This document shows positions 1-9,842 of a stretch of 64,000 nucleotides of DNA, piece after piece. The translations under genes and the position numbers were made by a program. The stretch spans positions 4,300,912-4,364,911 of the forward strand of contig JAZAYU010000010.1 of the NCBI GenBank assembly GCA_038501625.1. Direction: 5' to 3'. The first letter of the stretch is position 1. Each line of letters begins with the position of its first letter. The notes beneath the pieces are model-generated. The model was not told the DNA's origin. It searched no databases and worked only from the letters and a program-made list of their open reading frames with translations. This DNA is from Corbicula japonica. Its lineage: Eukaryota; Mollusca; Bivalvia; Venerida; Cyrenidae.

Positions 1-125
1 GAACTTCTTTATTTAGATGTGCATTTTGATGAATCGGGCTATATACTGTTATTAATCGATTATCTTTTATAAGTTCGTCGTTAAATCTAGGGTGTTGATA
101 TCTTAAGCGTAGACCGACTTCTTAA

Positions 126-340
126 AAGCCAAACGGGGAGCTTGGTATGTATGCTGAATGGGGAAGTTGTGTATACAAACTGTGGAACTTGTGTATACTG
201 ATCGGGGAGCTGGTGTATCGACCAACTGGGGAGTACATGAATGTATACCAAGTGGGGAGTTTGTGTAAATGCCAAGTGGGTAGTTAGGTCTTATAGCCAA
301 ATGGAGAACTTTGTGCAAATGCCGAGTTAACAATTTTGCA
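126..340. repeat. Degenerate minisatellite, about 25-bp unit
   Basis: Eight to nine imperfect copies of a unit resembling gccaaatggggagttgtgta follow each other head to tail. Each begins near 'gcc(a)aa' and has a 'tggggag' core. Unit length varies from about 22 to 28 bp. Read on the minus strand the units give open frames with recurring 'SIH..LP' peptides. I take that as a by-product of the periodicity, not a gene. Confidence 0.8.
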
Positions 341-835
341 CAAGACAACCAAACAAAATAAGCATCTTTCACATCTGTCATGTAAAAAATATATCACTAT
401 GATGCAAAGGTTATATCTTTTGACTGAACAAAATTTGAAAAGCTATGGATTAAATTATTATGCTTTTACTTGAGTTTTCGGCAAACTTATATCCATGGAT
501 TTCCTTGATACATAAACTTAAGAGAAAAAAAATCTACCTTTGTCGCAAGTTTTTCTAGATATGTCAACTGAGAGTTGCTTTTCCTGGTATGCATATTTTA
601 TTTTTTTTTTTTTGGTAATTAAGTTCTCTGTGTTTCTATCATGTAAATACAAGTCTTATACCGTAACACAATATTGTGTTGATAAATCATAGATTAAGTT
701 TACAGTTTATTTAGCATAGCTTTATTTATACGACAGAAAATAACGTATAGACTGTGAAATAAAAAAATAAATGTTTATTTTTGTGTATCCATAATCACTT
801 TAAATTGAACTCCATTTAAAATATTGTTTTCATCT
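341..835. other. AT-rich non-coding stretch
   Basis: No ORF, exon or repeat could be supported. There are homopolymer T runs near 600. The stretch lies 3' of the minus-strand gene relic ending at 836 and could hold its 3' UTR. No convincing polyadenylation context was seen. Confidence 0.5.
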
Positions 836-2048
836 TCATTTTTTTCTTTTTAAGGTTGTGATAGTATTTCTGCAAAAGTCGTTAACGTTTCTCCAGGTCC
901 TTCCATTTAAGACTGTCTCTTTTTGGATGCTTTCTTCAATTGTTGATTTTCTTGGAATCTTCGACAATAGTATTAACGTTTAAGGTGTTTCATAACTGCA
1001 GACTTATCTTCATTTGTCCAAGCAGTTTTATGCTCCACTGCTTTCATGATTCTGAAACCAACGCTTATCGTAGACGGATTCAAATATTTATAATTGTATT
1101 CTTTTAGCAAGACTGATATGAGAAAATTTGTGAATCTAAGACAACCCTATTTAAAAAATCAAACTTGTTTTCATATAATCCTTATGAATACTGGAGATCA
1201 CATAGTTTTGAAGAGCGATGCAAAATGGAAATTGCTTCTTATGCGATTTTATGTAGATTGATGTTCGTATGCGTAGATTAAAATGACCTTTGATACAAAT
1301 GGCGCTTTAAAATCAACAGAATAGAGTAAGATATCAGAGCTGCAATAAGTTAAACTGAATTATGTGAAGTGATATGGTAACCTTTCAAACTATCCTTTGT
1401 TCCGCCATTGAATACCACCGTCTTGTTTGTTGGTGGTAATGTTTTGTCGTCGGAGTAACTATGGCAATCAGATGCATCTTCCATTTTGTTGGAATCTATG
1501 TGAAATAAAAATAATTCACATGTTATGATGATAAAATATAATTGCAATATGTTGGTGCTCACATTTTAAAATAAATCTCAAGAGAATATAGCAGGATGAT
1601 TTCAGTCAGAAAACACATTTCTAAACATTGTGAAAGTCTTAAGAAAAACTTCTTATCAAAAGTACGTTACGCCGACTTAAATATATTTGATGTCTTACCG
1701 TTGAACTGATTACATGAAAGCCCAACTGATCTTTAAAAACATATGATTTTATTAATAGTTATACCTGAACATGATTCATTTTCTTTGGTGACGACATCAT
1801 CAATACTTTGTCCAGTTTTAAGCTTTGGTCCTCCTTCTTCCAGCATCAACAGTAATTTCGATACCTTCGCAACTTGTAATGTAGCTTCTGGAAGCCTCTC
1901 TTTTCAGTTATCACAGAGTCCGTGATATTCATGCACTCTGTTGCGCAATTCGACGTTCCGTTTTTGGTGTTGTTTTTTCTCGAGTTTGGATAGCAAACAC
2001 TTGCCACAGTTTGAGAATTAGTTTTTCCCACTTGTGAGTTTCTATCTC
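836..2048 (-). pseudogene. Broken three-exon gene, tyrosine-recombinase-like family C-terminal part
   Basis: Three exon-like blocks run on the minus strand. Block a (2048-1765) starts after a clean acceptor (cttgcttacag), ends at gtataac, and contains LPEATLQVAKVSKLLLMLEE. Block b (1495-1382, 38 codons, Asp/Ser-rich) lies between ttatttcacatag and gttacc, and its phase agrees with block a. Block c (about 1057-836) contains AWTNEDKSAVMKHLKR, then in another frame GRTWRNVNDFCRNTITTLKR, and ends at TGA. The combination of an 'LPExTLQxAKxSKxL' block, an acidic linker and a final 'W(T/S)xxExxAVMxHL ... RxWxxIxxFxxN' block is one I recall from a multicopy fish and bivalve family that follows an HxGH...Y tyrosine-recombinase-like core. 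The family name is from memory. Frameshifts in blocks a and c, and a phase clash between b and c, indicate a pseudogene. The catalytic core would lie upstream and was not found. Confidence 0.55.
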
Positions 2049-2094
2049 CTGTAAGCAAGTTAAAGACTTTATTATGTATAAATTGCAACATTGC

Positions 2095-2144
2095 TCTCTC
2101 TCTCTCTCTCACTCTCTCTCTCTCTCTCTCTCCCCCCTTTATCC
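2095..2144. repeat. (CT)n microsatellite
   Basis: About 50 bases of CT dinucleotide with one 'ca' interruption, ending in a run of C. It directly precedes (on the minus strand) the first exon block of the broken gene at 836-2048. Confidence 0.9.
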
Positions 2145-2482
2145 AAATGTCACATGGTATTGTAAAAATATACTAAGAAATTCATTTTATACATTCAAAT
2201 AATTAATTTTAACTCTCTATTTGTGTATGATCATCCAAAATGAAATGCACAATACACAATATCATGAAACTACAAAGCACTGACATTAACTGTTAATTCA
2301 TAGTTTATTCATCTATCTCATTCCTAAAATTTACACATGTTAATATGTTAAAATATGTATATGAAATAGGAAACATTCATTTATAAAATGTTACGATTTC
2401 AATTTCAAAAGTTTATGTTGCAATTCAATTTTAGCATTAACTTTTCAATGAATAATTGTGGCTCAAAAAAGCTTTTTACTTA
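2145..2482. other. Non-coding AT-rich stretch
   Basis: No coding or repeat structure recognised up to the fold-back element boundary at 2483. Confidence 0.5.
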
Positions 2483-3233
2483 GGCCCCAGTTACACAGAC
2501 GGTCGGTGCCCGATCGGTTGTTTTATTTTAAATTTTTCGCTGTTTTGATCGGTTGCCATGCGTTATTTTATTTCCGCTTTTCTGTGTAAACAGCCTTCGG
2601 TGATTAACGAGTATTCAATGGATAAAACAAATACTTCTGCTGGTACACTATAGTTCTCATTTTGTATTTGTTGGTGAGTATAAGTTGATCGGTTGCTTAT
2701 AGGTGGCCCATCAGAGATATCGGTTGAAGACAGGTTGTTGATCGGTGATAGCGGTTTTAGACAAGATGTCGATCGGTGATGATCGATTGTAGACATGTTG
2801 TCGATGGGTTATTTGTAAAATATTTTCACAGATCGTGAATTTTAAACATGTCTAAAATTTCTCGATCGGTAGGATTTCACCGACGAAACTCATCTTCCTC
2901 CAATAGCAATTGATAGGTGGCAAACAGGTGACCAAAAGTTGACATCGGTGGTTAATCCATTGTCAACGTCTCACTCCATAATCTGGCTAAAAAAACTACC
3001 GATCGATCACCAATGGCTCTGTGTATCACCACAGTTACGCAAAGTCATCGGTGAGTGATCGGTGAGTTTTTCGGCCAAATTGTTGAGTGAACCCATGACA
3101 AGAGATTTAAAACCGAATTCACCTATGGGTCACCTGTTTTCCACCTATCAACTGCTATTGGGGAAAGATGAGTTTTGTAGGTGAAAAAATTACCGATTGG
3201 GATCTTTTGAACATGTTTAAAATTCTCGATCGG

Positions 3234-3551
3234 TGTAATATAATAAGCAACTACAGCGATATTAGTTCGTACTCGGTGAACCTGTAAGAAGGTCGGTGTG
3301 TCAGTGCAGCTTGCACTGGACACACGGCCTGCGGATAGGGTCAACCGGTGTATCGCTGTGGTTGCAAACTATTTATTATTACAATAATTATATAAACTGG
3401 CCTATATATACTGGAGTAGCAAGGCAGTTGCTATTCCAGATCTAGAGAGCGGCAGTCTTAGTAGCTCGTCCGAGCGATCACGACGAGGGCTCCTGGCCGT
3501 AACAGACTTACACCTTGTTAGTGTTTCTCTATGCGGTAGCATAACGCTACA
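3234..3551 (+). repeat. 5' LTR of pepsin-only element
   Basis: 318 bp, TG...CA ends, matched at 7111-7427. It contains a TATA-like box (tatataaactggcc, near 3391), which would suit a Pol II promoter in U3. The last third is GC-richer, with CpG-containing stem-like sequence. Confidence 0.92.
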
Positions 3552-3561
3552 AACGCCTTTG

Positions 3562-3574
3562 TGGCGCCGTGACC
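3562..3574 (+). promoter_or_regulatory. Probable tRNA primer-binding site
   Basis: TGGCGCCGTGACC begins 10 bases after the 5' LTR. A TGG start complementary to a tRNA CCA end and a GCCGTGACC core are typical of metazoan LTR elements. The BEL/Pao element in this window has a related site (27113-27124). The primer tRNA was not identified. Confidence 0.65.
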
Positions 3575-3756
3575 AGAGATCGAGTGGGTTAAAGCGGAAG
3601 GAAAGATGGAGGCTCACAGGTCAGTTCCGTTTGCTTTTTTTAATCAAGTCTTAACAGGATAACACGGAGCTGGCTTTAAAAATTCAAAAATGTAGGTTTC
3701 TTTTTTAAGAATTTACTGGGGAAAGGGGGTTATTTTTTATTATTTTTAGAATAAAA

Positions 3757-4881
3757 ATGTTAGACAACGTGCCGAATTCATGTTTACTTAATTTTGGAAA
3801 TTTAACGGTTCGATCATTAATTGATTCGGGATCATCTGTTTCTTTAATAAATAAAAAGATTTTTGAAAAACTAAAACCCAAACCTAAATTGTCTAAAACA
3901 AATATATCACTTAAAACTGTAGACAACAAACAAGTAAATGTTTTAGGTTTTATATATGTACAAGTTAAGTTAAATAACTTGAAAATTTTTCACCAATTTG
4001 TTGTAGTTTCCAACATTTCACAAAATGTTATTTTAGGAAAGGATTTTTTAAACAGCAATGGCTGTAGAATATTTTATGATATAAATTGTCTTATGATACA
4101 AAATGTACAAATTCCAATGCAAAATGATAGGGAAATTTCTTCAATTTTACGAAGTAAAAAGAATGTTATTTTAAAACCTTTTTCTGTTAATACAATCCAG
4201 TGTAAGGTAAAAGAAAGATCCGCGTTAATTAAAAATAAATGTTATGACATTTGCTCTCTGGAAACTGGATACATCTCAAACACAAAACATGTACACTTGC
4301 AATCAAAATCTGTCAGGTATCAAGTTCAGAATATACCAGTGGTCATCACAAATACATCCAACAAACATGTCAAGCTGAGACGTGGTTGCACGATCGGCAG
4401 GTTAATAAATGACACTTATGGGTCGCTAGATTCGGTACAGATAAGTTCGACCGAAGATTTGTGTATATCAAATCACCAAAACAAACAGCTGCCTCTGGGT
4501 CATTTACGTTCACCTGTCAAATCAACCAGGTATGCTGTTAAGGATGGCATAACATTGCGCCAATCCAATACACAAACAGCACAGTCTAAACAGTCGATTG
4601 ATAAACAACGACAAGATAAGACAAGTCATGATTCAGCAAATATTTCACCCACATTCAATACACTATCTTACACAGATAAAAGAGACCATGACTCCAATAC
4701 ATCCAATCACATAAGGACTTACACTGCTTTGAATTCATTTCCAAAACAAACGGTCAAACCAGATTATCACACCACCAGTAAGCCAGACTCGAATGTCTTA
4801 ACTGATTTTATTAATAGGTTAAGAAGACAAATTTTCGATGTCGGAGATAAATATAAATATTCAGAAATAAAAATCGTTTAG
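3757..4881 (+). CDS. Retropepsin-like protein of the LTR element
   Basis: A 374-codon ORF. Residues about 20-28 hold the aspartic protease active-site motif (LIDSGSSVS), followed by the expected small-domain strands (LKTVDNKQVNVLGF) and the distal ILGKDFL motif near residues 93-99 with a hydrophobic run before it. This is the fold of Ty3/gypsy-type proteases (retropepsin, clan AA). The last 150 residues are Ser/Thr/Asn/Gln-rich, low in hydrophobics and probably disordered. No zinc knuckle, capsid or polymerase is joined to it. A sequence like a 3' splice site (ttattatttttag) lies 7 bases before the ATG, so expression from a spliced mRNA is possible but unproven. The frame is fully open, in keeping with a young insertion. 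Confidence 0.85.
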   Translation: MLDNVPNSCLLNFGNLTVRSLIDSGSSVSLINKKIFEKLKPKPKLSKTNISLKTVDNKQVNVLGFIYVQVKLNNLKIFHQFVVVSNISQNVILGKDFLNSNGCRIFYDINCLMIQNVQIPMQNDREISSILRSKKNVILKPFSVNTIQCKVKERSALIKNKCYDICSLETGYISNTKHVHLQSKSVRYQVQNIPVVITNTSNKHVKLRRGCTIGRLINDTYGSLDSVQISSTEDLCISNHQNKQLPLGHLRSPVKSTRYAVKDGITLRQSNTQTAQSKQSIDKQRQDKTSHDSANISPTFNTLSYTDKRDHDSNTSNHIRTYTALNSFPKQTVKPDYHTTSKPDSNVLTDFINRLRRQIFDVGDKYKYSEIKIV

Positions 4882-4944
4882 TTTAATCAGTACTCGCGTG
4901 GTGTTATTGATATTTTACAAGATGTTATAACTTGATTGTTTTAT

Positions 4945-5836
4945 ATGTGTCGCGTTGCTAACGCTGTGTTTAATCTTGTTTATTTTTGCCGAGCGTATCG
5001 GTTGTGTTTAAACTTGTATGTTTACATGAATAGAGAAACAGTAAGATACTGTTGATGGTTTATCGTGATTTAGATGCGATGCATTTTTAGTTAATTATTT
5101 TTCCGAGTATATCGGGTGATATCTAAATAAAATAAAGTTTCCTGTTATGGGATTAGCGCGTTTGAGTCTTAGATGCGTTATATCAGGAATTGACTTAAGT
5201 GTTAAGTCTTTATTATGCAAACATTTGCTGAGTCTATCAGCGGGGATAGTCGGGGGACAGTCGTGAGGTCGGCGAGCCTTTTTAACATTAAGTCGTTAAT
5301 GGGACTTAAGTTGCTGCGTATGTCAGCGGGAAGCCGTTTTAAATGTACGCGTATCTACCTACATTTAAGGCTTAGAGAAGTACATGTACATTTGTACGAT
5401 TTTTAGGCATTGGGCGCGATTTCGCTAACAATGTCGACAATTAAAATGATTGTCACGTGATTCATGAAAATTAAGTTGTGCGGTTGAAGCACATGTTTAT
5501 TATTCAATTATGTTATCGCGAGTCTATCGCTGAAGTCTAAGGTCATTAATTTTAATGCAGGCGCGAGTGCGCTAACGATGTTGACAGTTGAAGCTGTCAT
5601 GTTCATTGTAAAATTTAATTTGTGCGGTCTCAGCACATGTCATGTTCTTTTTCAAATTATGTATATATGTATTGCGTCGCGAGTACATCGCCGTCAAAAT
5701 GACATTTATTTATAATATTTTTGTGTGCCTGTTCGCACATGTTTCCGTTTTATACATATGTTGTTTTATTGAACCGCGATTAGGCTACATCGCTGTTGCA
5801 TATTTTTAAGTTGTGCGTCCGTACGCACATGTCAGT
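4945..5836 (+). repeat. Array of two alternating short hairpin motifs
   Basis: Non-coding sequence after the protease ORF repeats two motifs. Motif 1, a short stem of the form CGAG-tNtATCG, occurs near 4988-5001, 5102-5116, 5226-5243, 5312-5328, 5516-5532, 5677-5693 and 5773-5796. Motif 2, GTGCG-loop-(C)GCACATGT, occurs at 5477-5496, 5621-5640, 5722-5742 and 5811-5832. Loops vary while stems keep pairing (for example GTGCGtccgtaCGCAC and GTGCggtctcaGCAC). Two longer units of about 150 bp can be aligned at 5410-5560 and 5563-5693. The pattern suggests a structured RNA region. Confidence 0.65.
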
Positions 5837-6109
5837 TCAGTTTTGATCATTATTTATTAATGTTTGTTATTTTTTCAATATAAGAATGAATGTATTATAT
5901 TCCTTAAATGTTTTTATTACATGTTCCATGTAAATGCATTGATTATTTTTTGAATTTCATACAATTATTATCTTTCTGCACGCATTAATAGTTTTCATTG
6001 TTTCATATTTTCAATAAACGGCACAAATTCACTGGGGAAATTTTATACATACATTACATTTATTATAATTACACACAATAAATTTAATAACGAAATGGGG
6101 ATTTATTAA

Positions 6110-6301
6110 ATGGGAAGTAATGCCAGCAAGGTGTTGTCTTGTGCGGAGGAGATTTTAATTAGCAAAATAAGGAACAAGCACACCTCCAGATCACAAGCCA
6201 ATCATACCAGTGAAACCCTGCTAACGAACAACTACAGGCGAGTCACTAACCACTATAACGATGTTCGATGTTCGGATGGTCTTGCGCAAGTAGCGAGCTA
6301 A
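6110..6301 (+). CDS. Small ORF with N-myristoylation-like start, LTR element
   Basis: A 63-codon ORF in the 3' part of the LTR element. It begins MGSNASKVLSC, which fits the N-myristoylation pattern MGxxxS/T plus a nearby Cys that could be palmitoylated. The rest is Asn/Arg/Ser-rich with no recognised domain. Local base composition is less AT-rich than its flanks, which is the only other hint of coding. It may be chance; no homologue is known to me. Confidence 0.3.
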   Translation: MGSNASKVLSCAEEILISKIRNKHTSRSQANHTSETLLTNNYRRVTNHYNDVRCSDGLAQVAS

Positions 6302-6419
6302 CAACAATGTTAATTATTTCATTAACTCCATTGTGTGGACTAATTGATTATGGTCACCCTAGTGGCATGGTTGTGGTCTAAAATCACAATCATTGTCCAC
6401 TAGATGAGAAGAGGCCACT

Positions 6420-6860
6420 TTGGATTTCCGGTCAAAAATCTAATCGTATATTCAAATAATTTCGTTGGACACAATTTTCGTCGTTGGATTGGTATATTTA
6501 TATAAATTGGACACCACTTCAAATCGTCAATCCGTCGTTGGAGACAATATATATTGTGTGTGTTTTCTCATAACAGTTAGTTAATTAAAAATATTCCATT
6601 CGTCGTTATTTTCGTCGTTGGAAACTATATAGTGTGTGTTTTCTCATAATGTGTATGATTATTGCTTCAAGTATTCCAACGTCGTGGACTCAATTTCAAA
6701 ACGTCGTTTTACTTCTATTCGCCGTTGGAATCAAATATATATATTGGATATATATATGACTATCGTGTACAGTATTCCATTCGTCGTTGGAAACTATATA
6801 TCTATATACTGAATGTGCTCCTCATCATAAACCTTTATTTCGTCGACCGCAAATCTACAT
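6420..6860 (+). repeat. Degenerate TTCGTCGTTGGA repeats
   Basis: At least eight imperfect copies of 'ttcgtcgttggaaa' are spaced 40-90 bp apart. Several are preceded by 'attcca', so that TTCCA...TGGAA forms a small stem. Between them come repeated 'tgtgtgttttctcata' and AT dinucleotide tracts. Together they make a degenerate array upstream of the 3' LTR. Confidence 0.6.
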
Positions 6861-7110
6861 AATTTTTTCCCCATATCAAATTTTGCATATTGTGTATGCA
6901 ATTCAACTTTATTACTGATGTTTCATTTGCTTCTTATGTTAAATGTTTTATCTCTTGCGCACTGTTTCATTTGCTTTTCTTATGTAAAATGTTTTATCAC
7001 TTGCGTATTATTATTATGCTTATAAATAAATAAATAACGCCAAGGAGCCTAACGTCGGGGGTAACACACTTTTTTTTTTCGATTTTTTTTTATATAAACA
7101 ATGGAGATAT

Positions 7111-7427
7111 TGTAATATAATAAGCAACTACAGCGATATTAGTTCGTACTCGGTGAACCTGTAAGAAGGTCGGTGTGTCAGTGCAGCTTGCACTGGACAC
7201 ACGGCCTGCGGATAGGGTCAACCGGTGTATCGCTGTGGTTGCAAACTATTTATTATTACAATAATTATATAAACTGGCCTATATATACTGGAGTAGCAAG
7301 GCAGTTGCTATTCCAGATCTAGAGAGCGGCAGTCTTAGTAGCTCGTCCGAGCGATCACGACGAGGGCTCCTGGCCGTAACAGACTTACACTTCGTTAGTT
7401 TCTTCTATGCGGTAGCATAACGCTACA
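7111..7427 (+). repeat. 3' LTR of pepsin-only element
   Basis: 317 bp, nearly identical to 3234-3551. Immediately followed by ATCGG (7428-7432), the target duplication. The sequence just before it (caatggagatat) is only weakly purine-rich, so the polypurine tract is not obvious. Confidence 0.92.
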
Positions 7428-7877
7428 ATCGGTGAAAATATTTTACAAATAACTGACCGAGAACTTGTCTACAACCGATCACCGATTGATTTCCGGTCTA
7501 AAACCGATATCACCGATGATCGACAACCTGTCTACAAGCGATATCTCCGATGGGCCACCAAAAAGCAACCGATCAATTAATACTTACAACCGATAGCAAA
7601 AAGATGAGAATTTAAGTGTACCAGCAAACCATGAAATATTTGTTTAACCCATGAAATACTCGTCAATCACCGATGGCTGTTTACACAGAAAACCAGAAAT
7701 AAAATAACGTATGGCAACCCATCAAAACTGCGAAAAACTTAAAATAAAATAACCGATTGGGCAGCGGCCGTCTGTGTGTGGCCTAACTGGGAATTAGGTA
7801 TGTGCGAGCTAGAGGTCATGTCATAGTCTACATAATCTTATCCATCTCAAAAATTATAAATATTTCATACTATTTTA

Positions 7878-8751
7878 CTATTTTACCATTTTCCTCGGCA
7901 AGTCTTTTTCTCCATAATCATAACTCAGTTCTTCACCAACATTAAAATCTCGGGTTGCGAATATCCACAAGTGGGGATCGCCTTCAAAATAATTTCAAAA
8001 TATTTTAATCAAGTATTTAATATTTAAAGCTGTCTTAAATGCTAGCCTAAAATATGTCAGTTTGTAAACATATATTAAATGAAAACAAAACTTATTTCAA
8101 AAAAGGAAAACATACCAAATTTTCCGTTCCTTTTATTTAAAAAGGTACATGAAGCTCCCCACACTAGTCTTCTCATAGTCTTTTTAAATATTTCTTGCGT
8201 AATTGTAGTTTTTAATCAAATCTCCCTGGTATTCTAGTAAAAATCTCCCTTCTCAAATGGCCTCGTGGTGAAAACACCCTCTCCTGCAGAGACATTTAAT
8301 ATTTTATTCACGTTTAATTTTGTAACAAATTGACCACCGAGTAGATAAACTTTAAAACTTCTATAATAAAAAACTCGTACATTTATGTTAAATTTATAAA
8401 TCATCCTCTTACTTGCTATTATAGCGCCAACATAATTATAATTGAATGAATTTGTCATTAAAGATAAAGAAGACAGTATAAACTTCCATTATAAAAACAT
8501 ATCTTACCTATCACCTTATTAATAAATCGCACATGAAACCCATTTGGATCAATCTCACATTTACATGATGATATCGCAAATTCCAGAGGCTTCATATTGG
8601 TCCTTAAATAAAATATAGAAATGTTTCGTTTATTCACTCATCTTGTTTTCTCAATTCACTCAAAACAAATTAGCTACAAACTTTGTCATAATACATGTAA
8701 TTAAAATCATATTTACCTTTTCATAATCCGTGAGGAACGTCTGGCATCCAT
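7878..8751 (-). pseudogene. SET-domain methyltransferase relic, four exons
   Basis: Four exons were found from splice sites. Exon 1 is 8751-8717 (MDARRSSRIMK, donor gtaaat). Exon 2 is 8602-8508 (31 codons, ends NKVI, donor gtaagat). Exon 3 is 8283-8116 (acceptor tctctgcag, donor gtatgt), starting GEGVFTTRPFEKGDF and later YEKTSVGSFMYLFK. Exon 4 is 7981-7878 (acceptor attttgaag), HLWIFATRDFNVGEELSYDYGE..., stop TAG. Phases of exons 1-2-3 agree exactly. GxGVF..RxF.KGDF and RDF..GEELxYDYG are the first and last SET motifs, closest in my memory to the KMT5A/SET8-like genes that are expanded in bivalves. The N-H-S/C core between them is absent, so an exon seems lost, and exon 3 has a one-base frameshift in a T run plus a later stop. 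It is probably a non-functional lysine methyltransferase copy. Its 3' end lies about 95 bp from the fold-back element. Confidence 0.8.
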
Positions 8752-9565
8752 GATGTAAACAATGAAGTATAAACCGCGGGAAGTGTATAATTTTTTTTCC
8801 GCGCAACCGGGGAACTGCAGATAAACTCTATCATACACACAATTAGAAAAATGCTGAGATTGTGTATTGTTATCAGCAAGTTCAAGACCGGCTAATCGGG
8901 GAGAGTGTCAGATAACAGTGGTAAACCAAAATATGACTAATGCGACCGAGTTTGGAAAGATTTTACTGTTAAATCGAACCGGGGTGTTCCTCAATTCGCG
9001 GTGTTTGCCCAGTTCGTTGGTGTGTATTCACACAGACCTCCGCGGTTGGGGGCATTTACAAACACATTCCTTTATGGTGACAAAAAGCAAAGACGCAATG
9101 GAATGTAATGTCAACCGCAGCCTGCCAAACACGAATTGTCCGCTGGTAATAGCGAACATATCCGTAAAGTATGACATTCAGTGACAACTTGTTTTTGAGA
9201 TAAGCGCAAGGAACAGCTTGGGTTAACATTATATTCTATTTACTGTCATGTTATCGCTTGCTATGTACAGATGGTAAACCCAATATCCAAGGGACATAAG
9301 ACATTGACTTTATCTGACCTTGTATAAAAAAAAACAATAAGATAAGTACAATAGCGTTTATTATGATTGTAAAAGCCTTTATAAGAATCAAATGGATTGT
9401 AAGGGTGTTAACTTTTTTGTGCTTGTTAAATAATGACTTTAGTAAGGCGTTTATTATGACACGTTTTTTTACAAAATGTAATGGGTCATATTTTGTTGTG
9501 ATATTCCGAAATGAAATTGTAAATCCAACATATTTTAAAATCAAAATATATTTAAAAACAAATAA
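8752..9565. other. Upstream region of the SET relic; otherwise nothing firm
   Basis: 8780-9180 is richer in CpG than its surroundings, lying head-on to the SET relic's first exon, so it may be the old promoter. A plus-strand open frame of 105 codons (8867-9184) has no recognisable domain and unconvincing composition. 9185-9565 is AT-rich with no structure recognised. Confidence 0.4.
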
Positions 9566-9842
9566 TGTATGCATATCAGGAATCGCCACACTCACAAAAC
9601 ACAGCCTCCCCACGCAGCGAAAAAAAAAGAGGAAGAGAGAGAGAGAGCATGTTTGTTATAAGTATGTAAATTCAAAAAGGACGCCACAAACAATTAACGA
9701 AAAAGAGAACCTTTGGGGATACCGCCTTTTTACGGTTAGTGGCAAAACAAATTGCCACTGGGGGTTTAAACCAGGTTCTAGGGTGCACCAACCTCACACT
9801 TGCCCCAACAGGTTCTCGTATCACAAAACAAGTACAAGTTGT
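9566..9842 (+). repeat. Dispersed repeat family A, copy 1
   Basis: Begins 'gcatatcaggaatcgccac', continues through a purine-rich block and 'ggtttaaaccaggttctagg', and ends near 'aagtacaagttgt'. The same order occurs at 32795-33075 (+) and, reversed, at about 34640-35345, 36575-36745, 51580-51815, 52675-52760, 53930-55090 and 57280-58040. It gives shadow reading frames but no known protein. Class unknown. Confidence 0.85.

Larger units (their letters stand above)
3234..7427 (+). mobile_element. LTR retrotransposon coding only for a pepsin-like protein
   Basis: Two near-identical direct repeats (3234-3551 and 7111-7427) start TGTAATA and end GCTACA. They are flanked by a perfect 5-bp duplication ATCGG (3229-3233, 7428-7432). 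The 4.2-kb unit is inserted in the right arm of the fold-back element. The LTRs differ at only a few positions, all near 3523-3535, so the insertion is recent. Between the LTRs lie a PBS-like site, one 374-codon retropepsin-like ORF, a hairpin-rich non-coding block, a 63-codon ORF and AT-rich sequence. No reverse transcriptase, RNase H or integrase is present in any frame. It would need enzymes from another element to move. Confidence 0.9.
2483..7783. mobile_element. Fold-back (long inverted repeat) DNA element, interrupted by an LTR element
   Basis: The left arm (2483 to about 2960) is repeated as reverse complement on the right (about 3120-3233 continuing at 7428-7783). Termini are GGCC...acacagacgg and its complement, next to TTA on the left and TAA on the right. 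The arms are full of GATCGGT/ACCGATC motifs, shared blocks such as 'ttatttgtaaaatattttcac', and matched stretches around 2880-2950 and 3120-3190. Without the insertion the element is about 1.1 kb and almost wholly palindromic with a roughly 150-bp centre. It has no ORF. The GG start and a possible TTA/TAA target hint at PIF/Harbinger-type ends, but this is weak; only the palindrome is certain. Confidence 0.85.

Noticed and set aside
126..340. Spaced tandem units that could suggest a CRISPR array
   Set aside because: Units are degenerate and contiguous, without unique spacers; the window is animal DNA.
3402..3617. Minus-strand open frame in the 5' LTR
   Set aside because: Lies in the LTR antisense to the element; no support.
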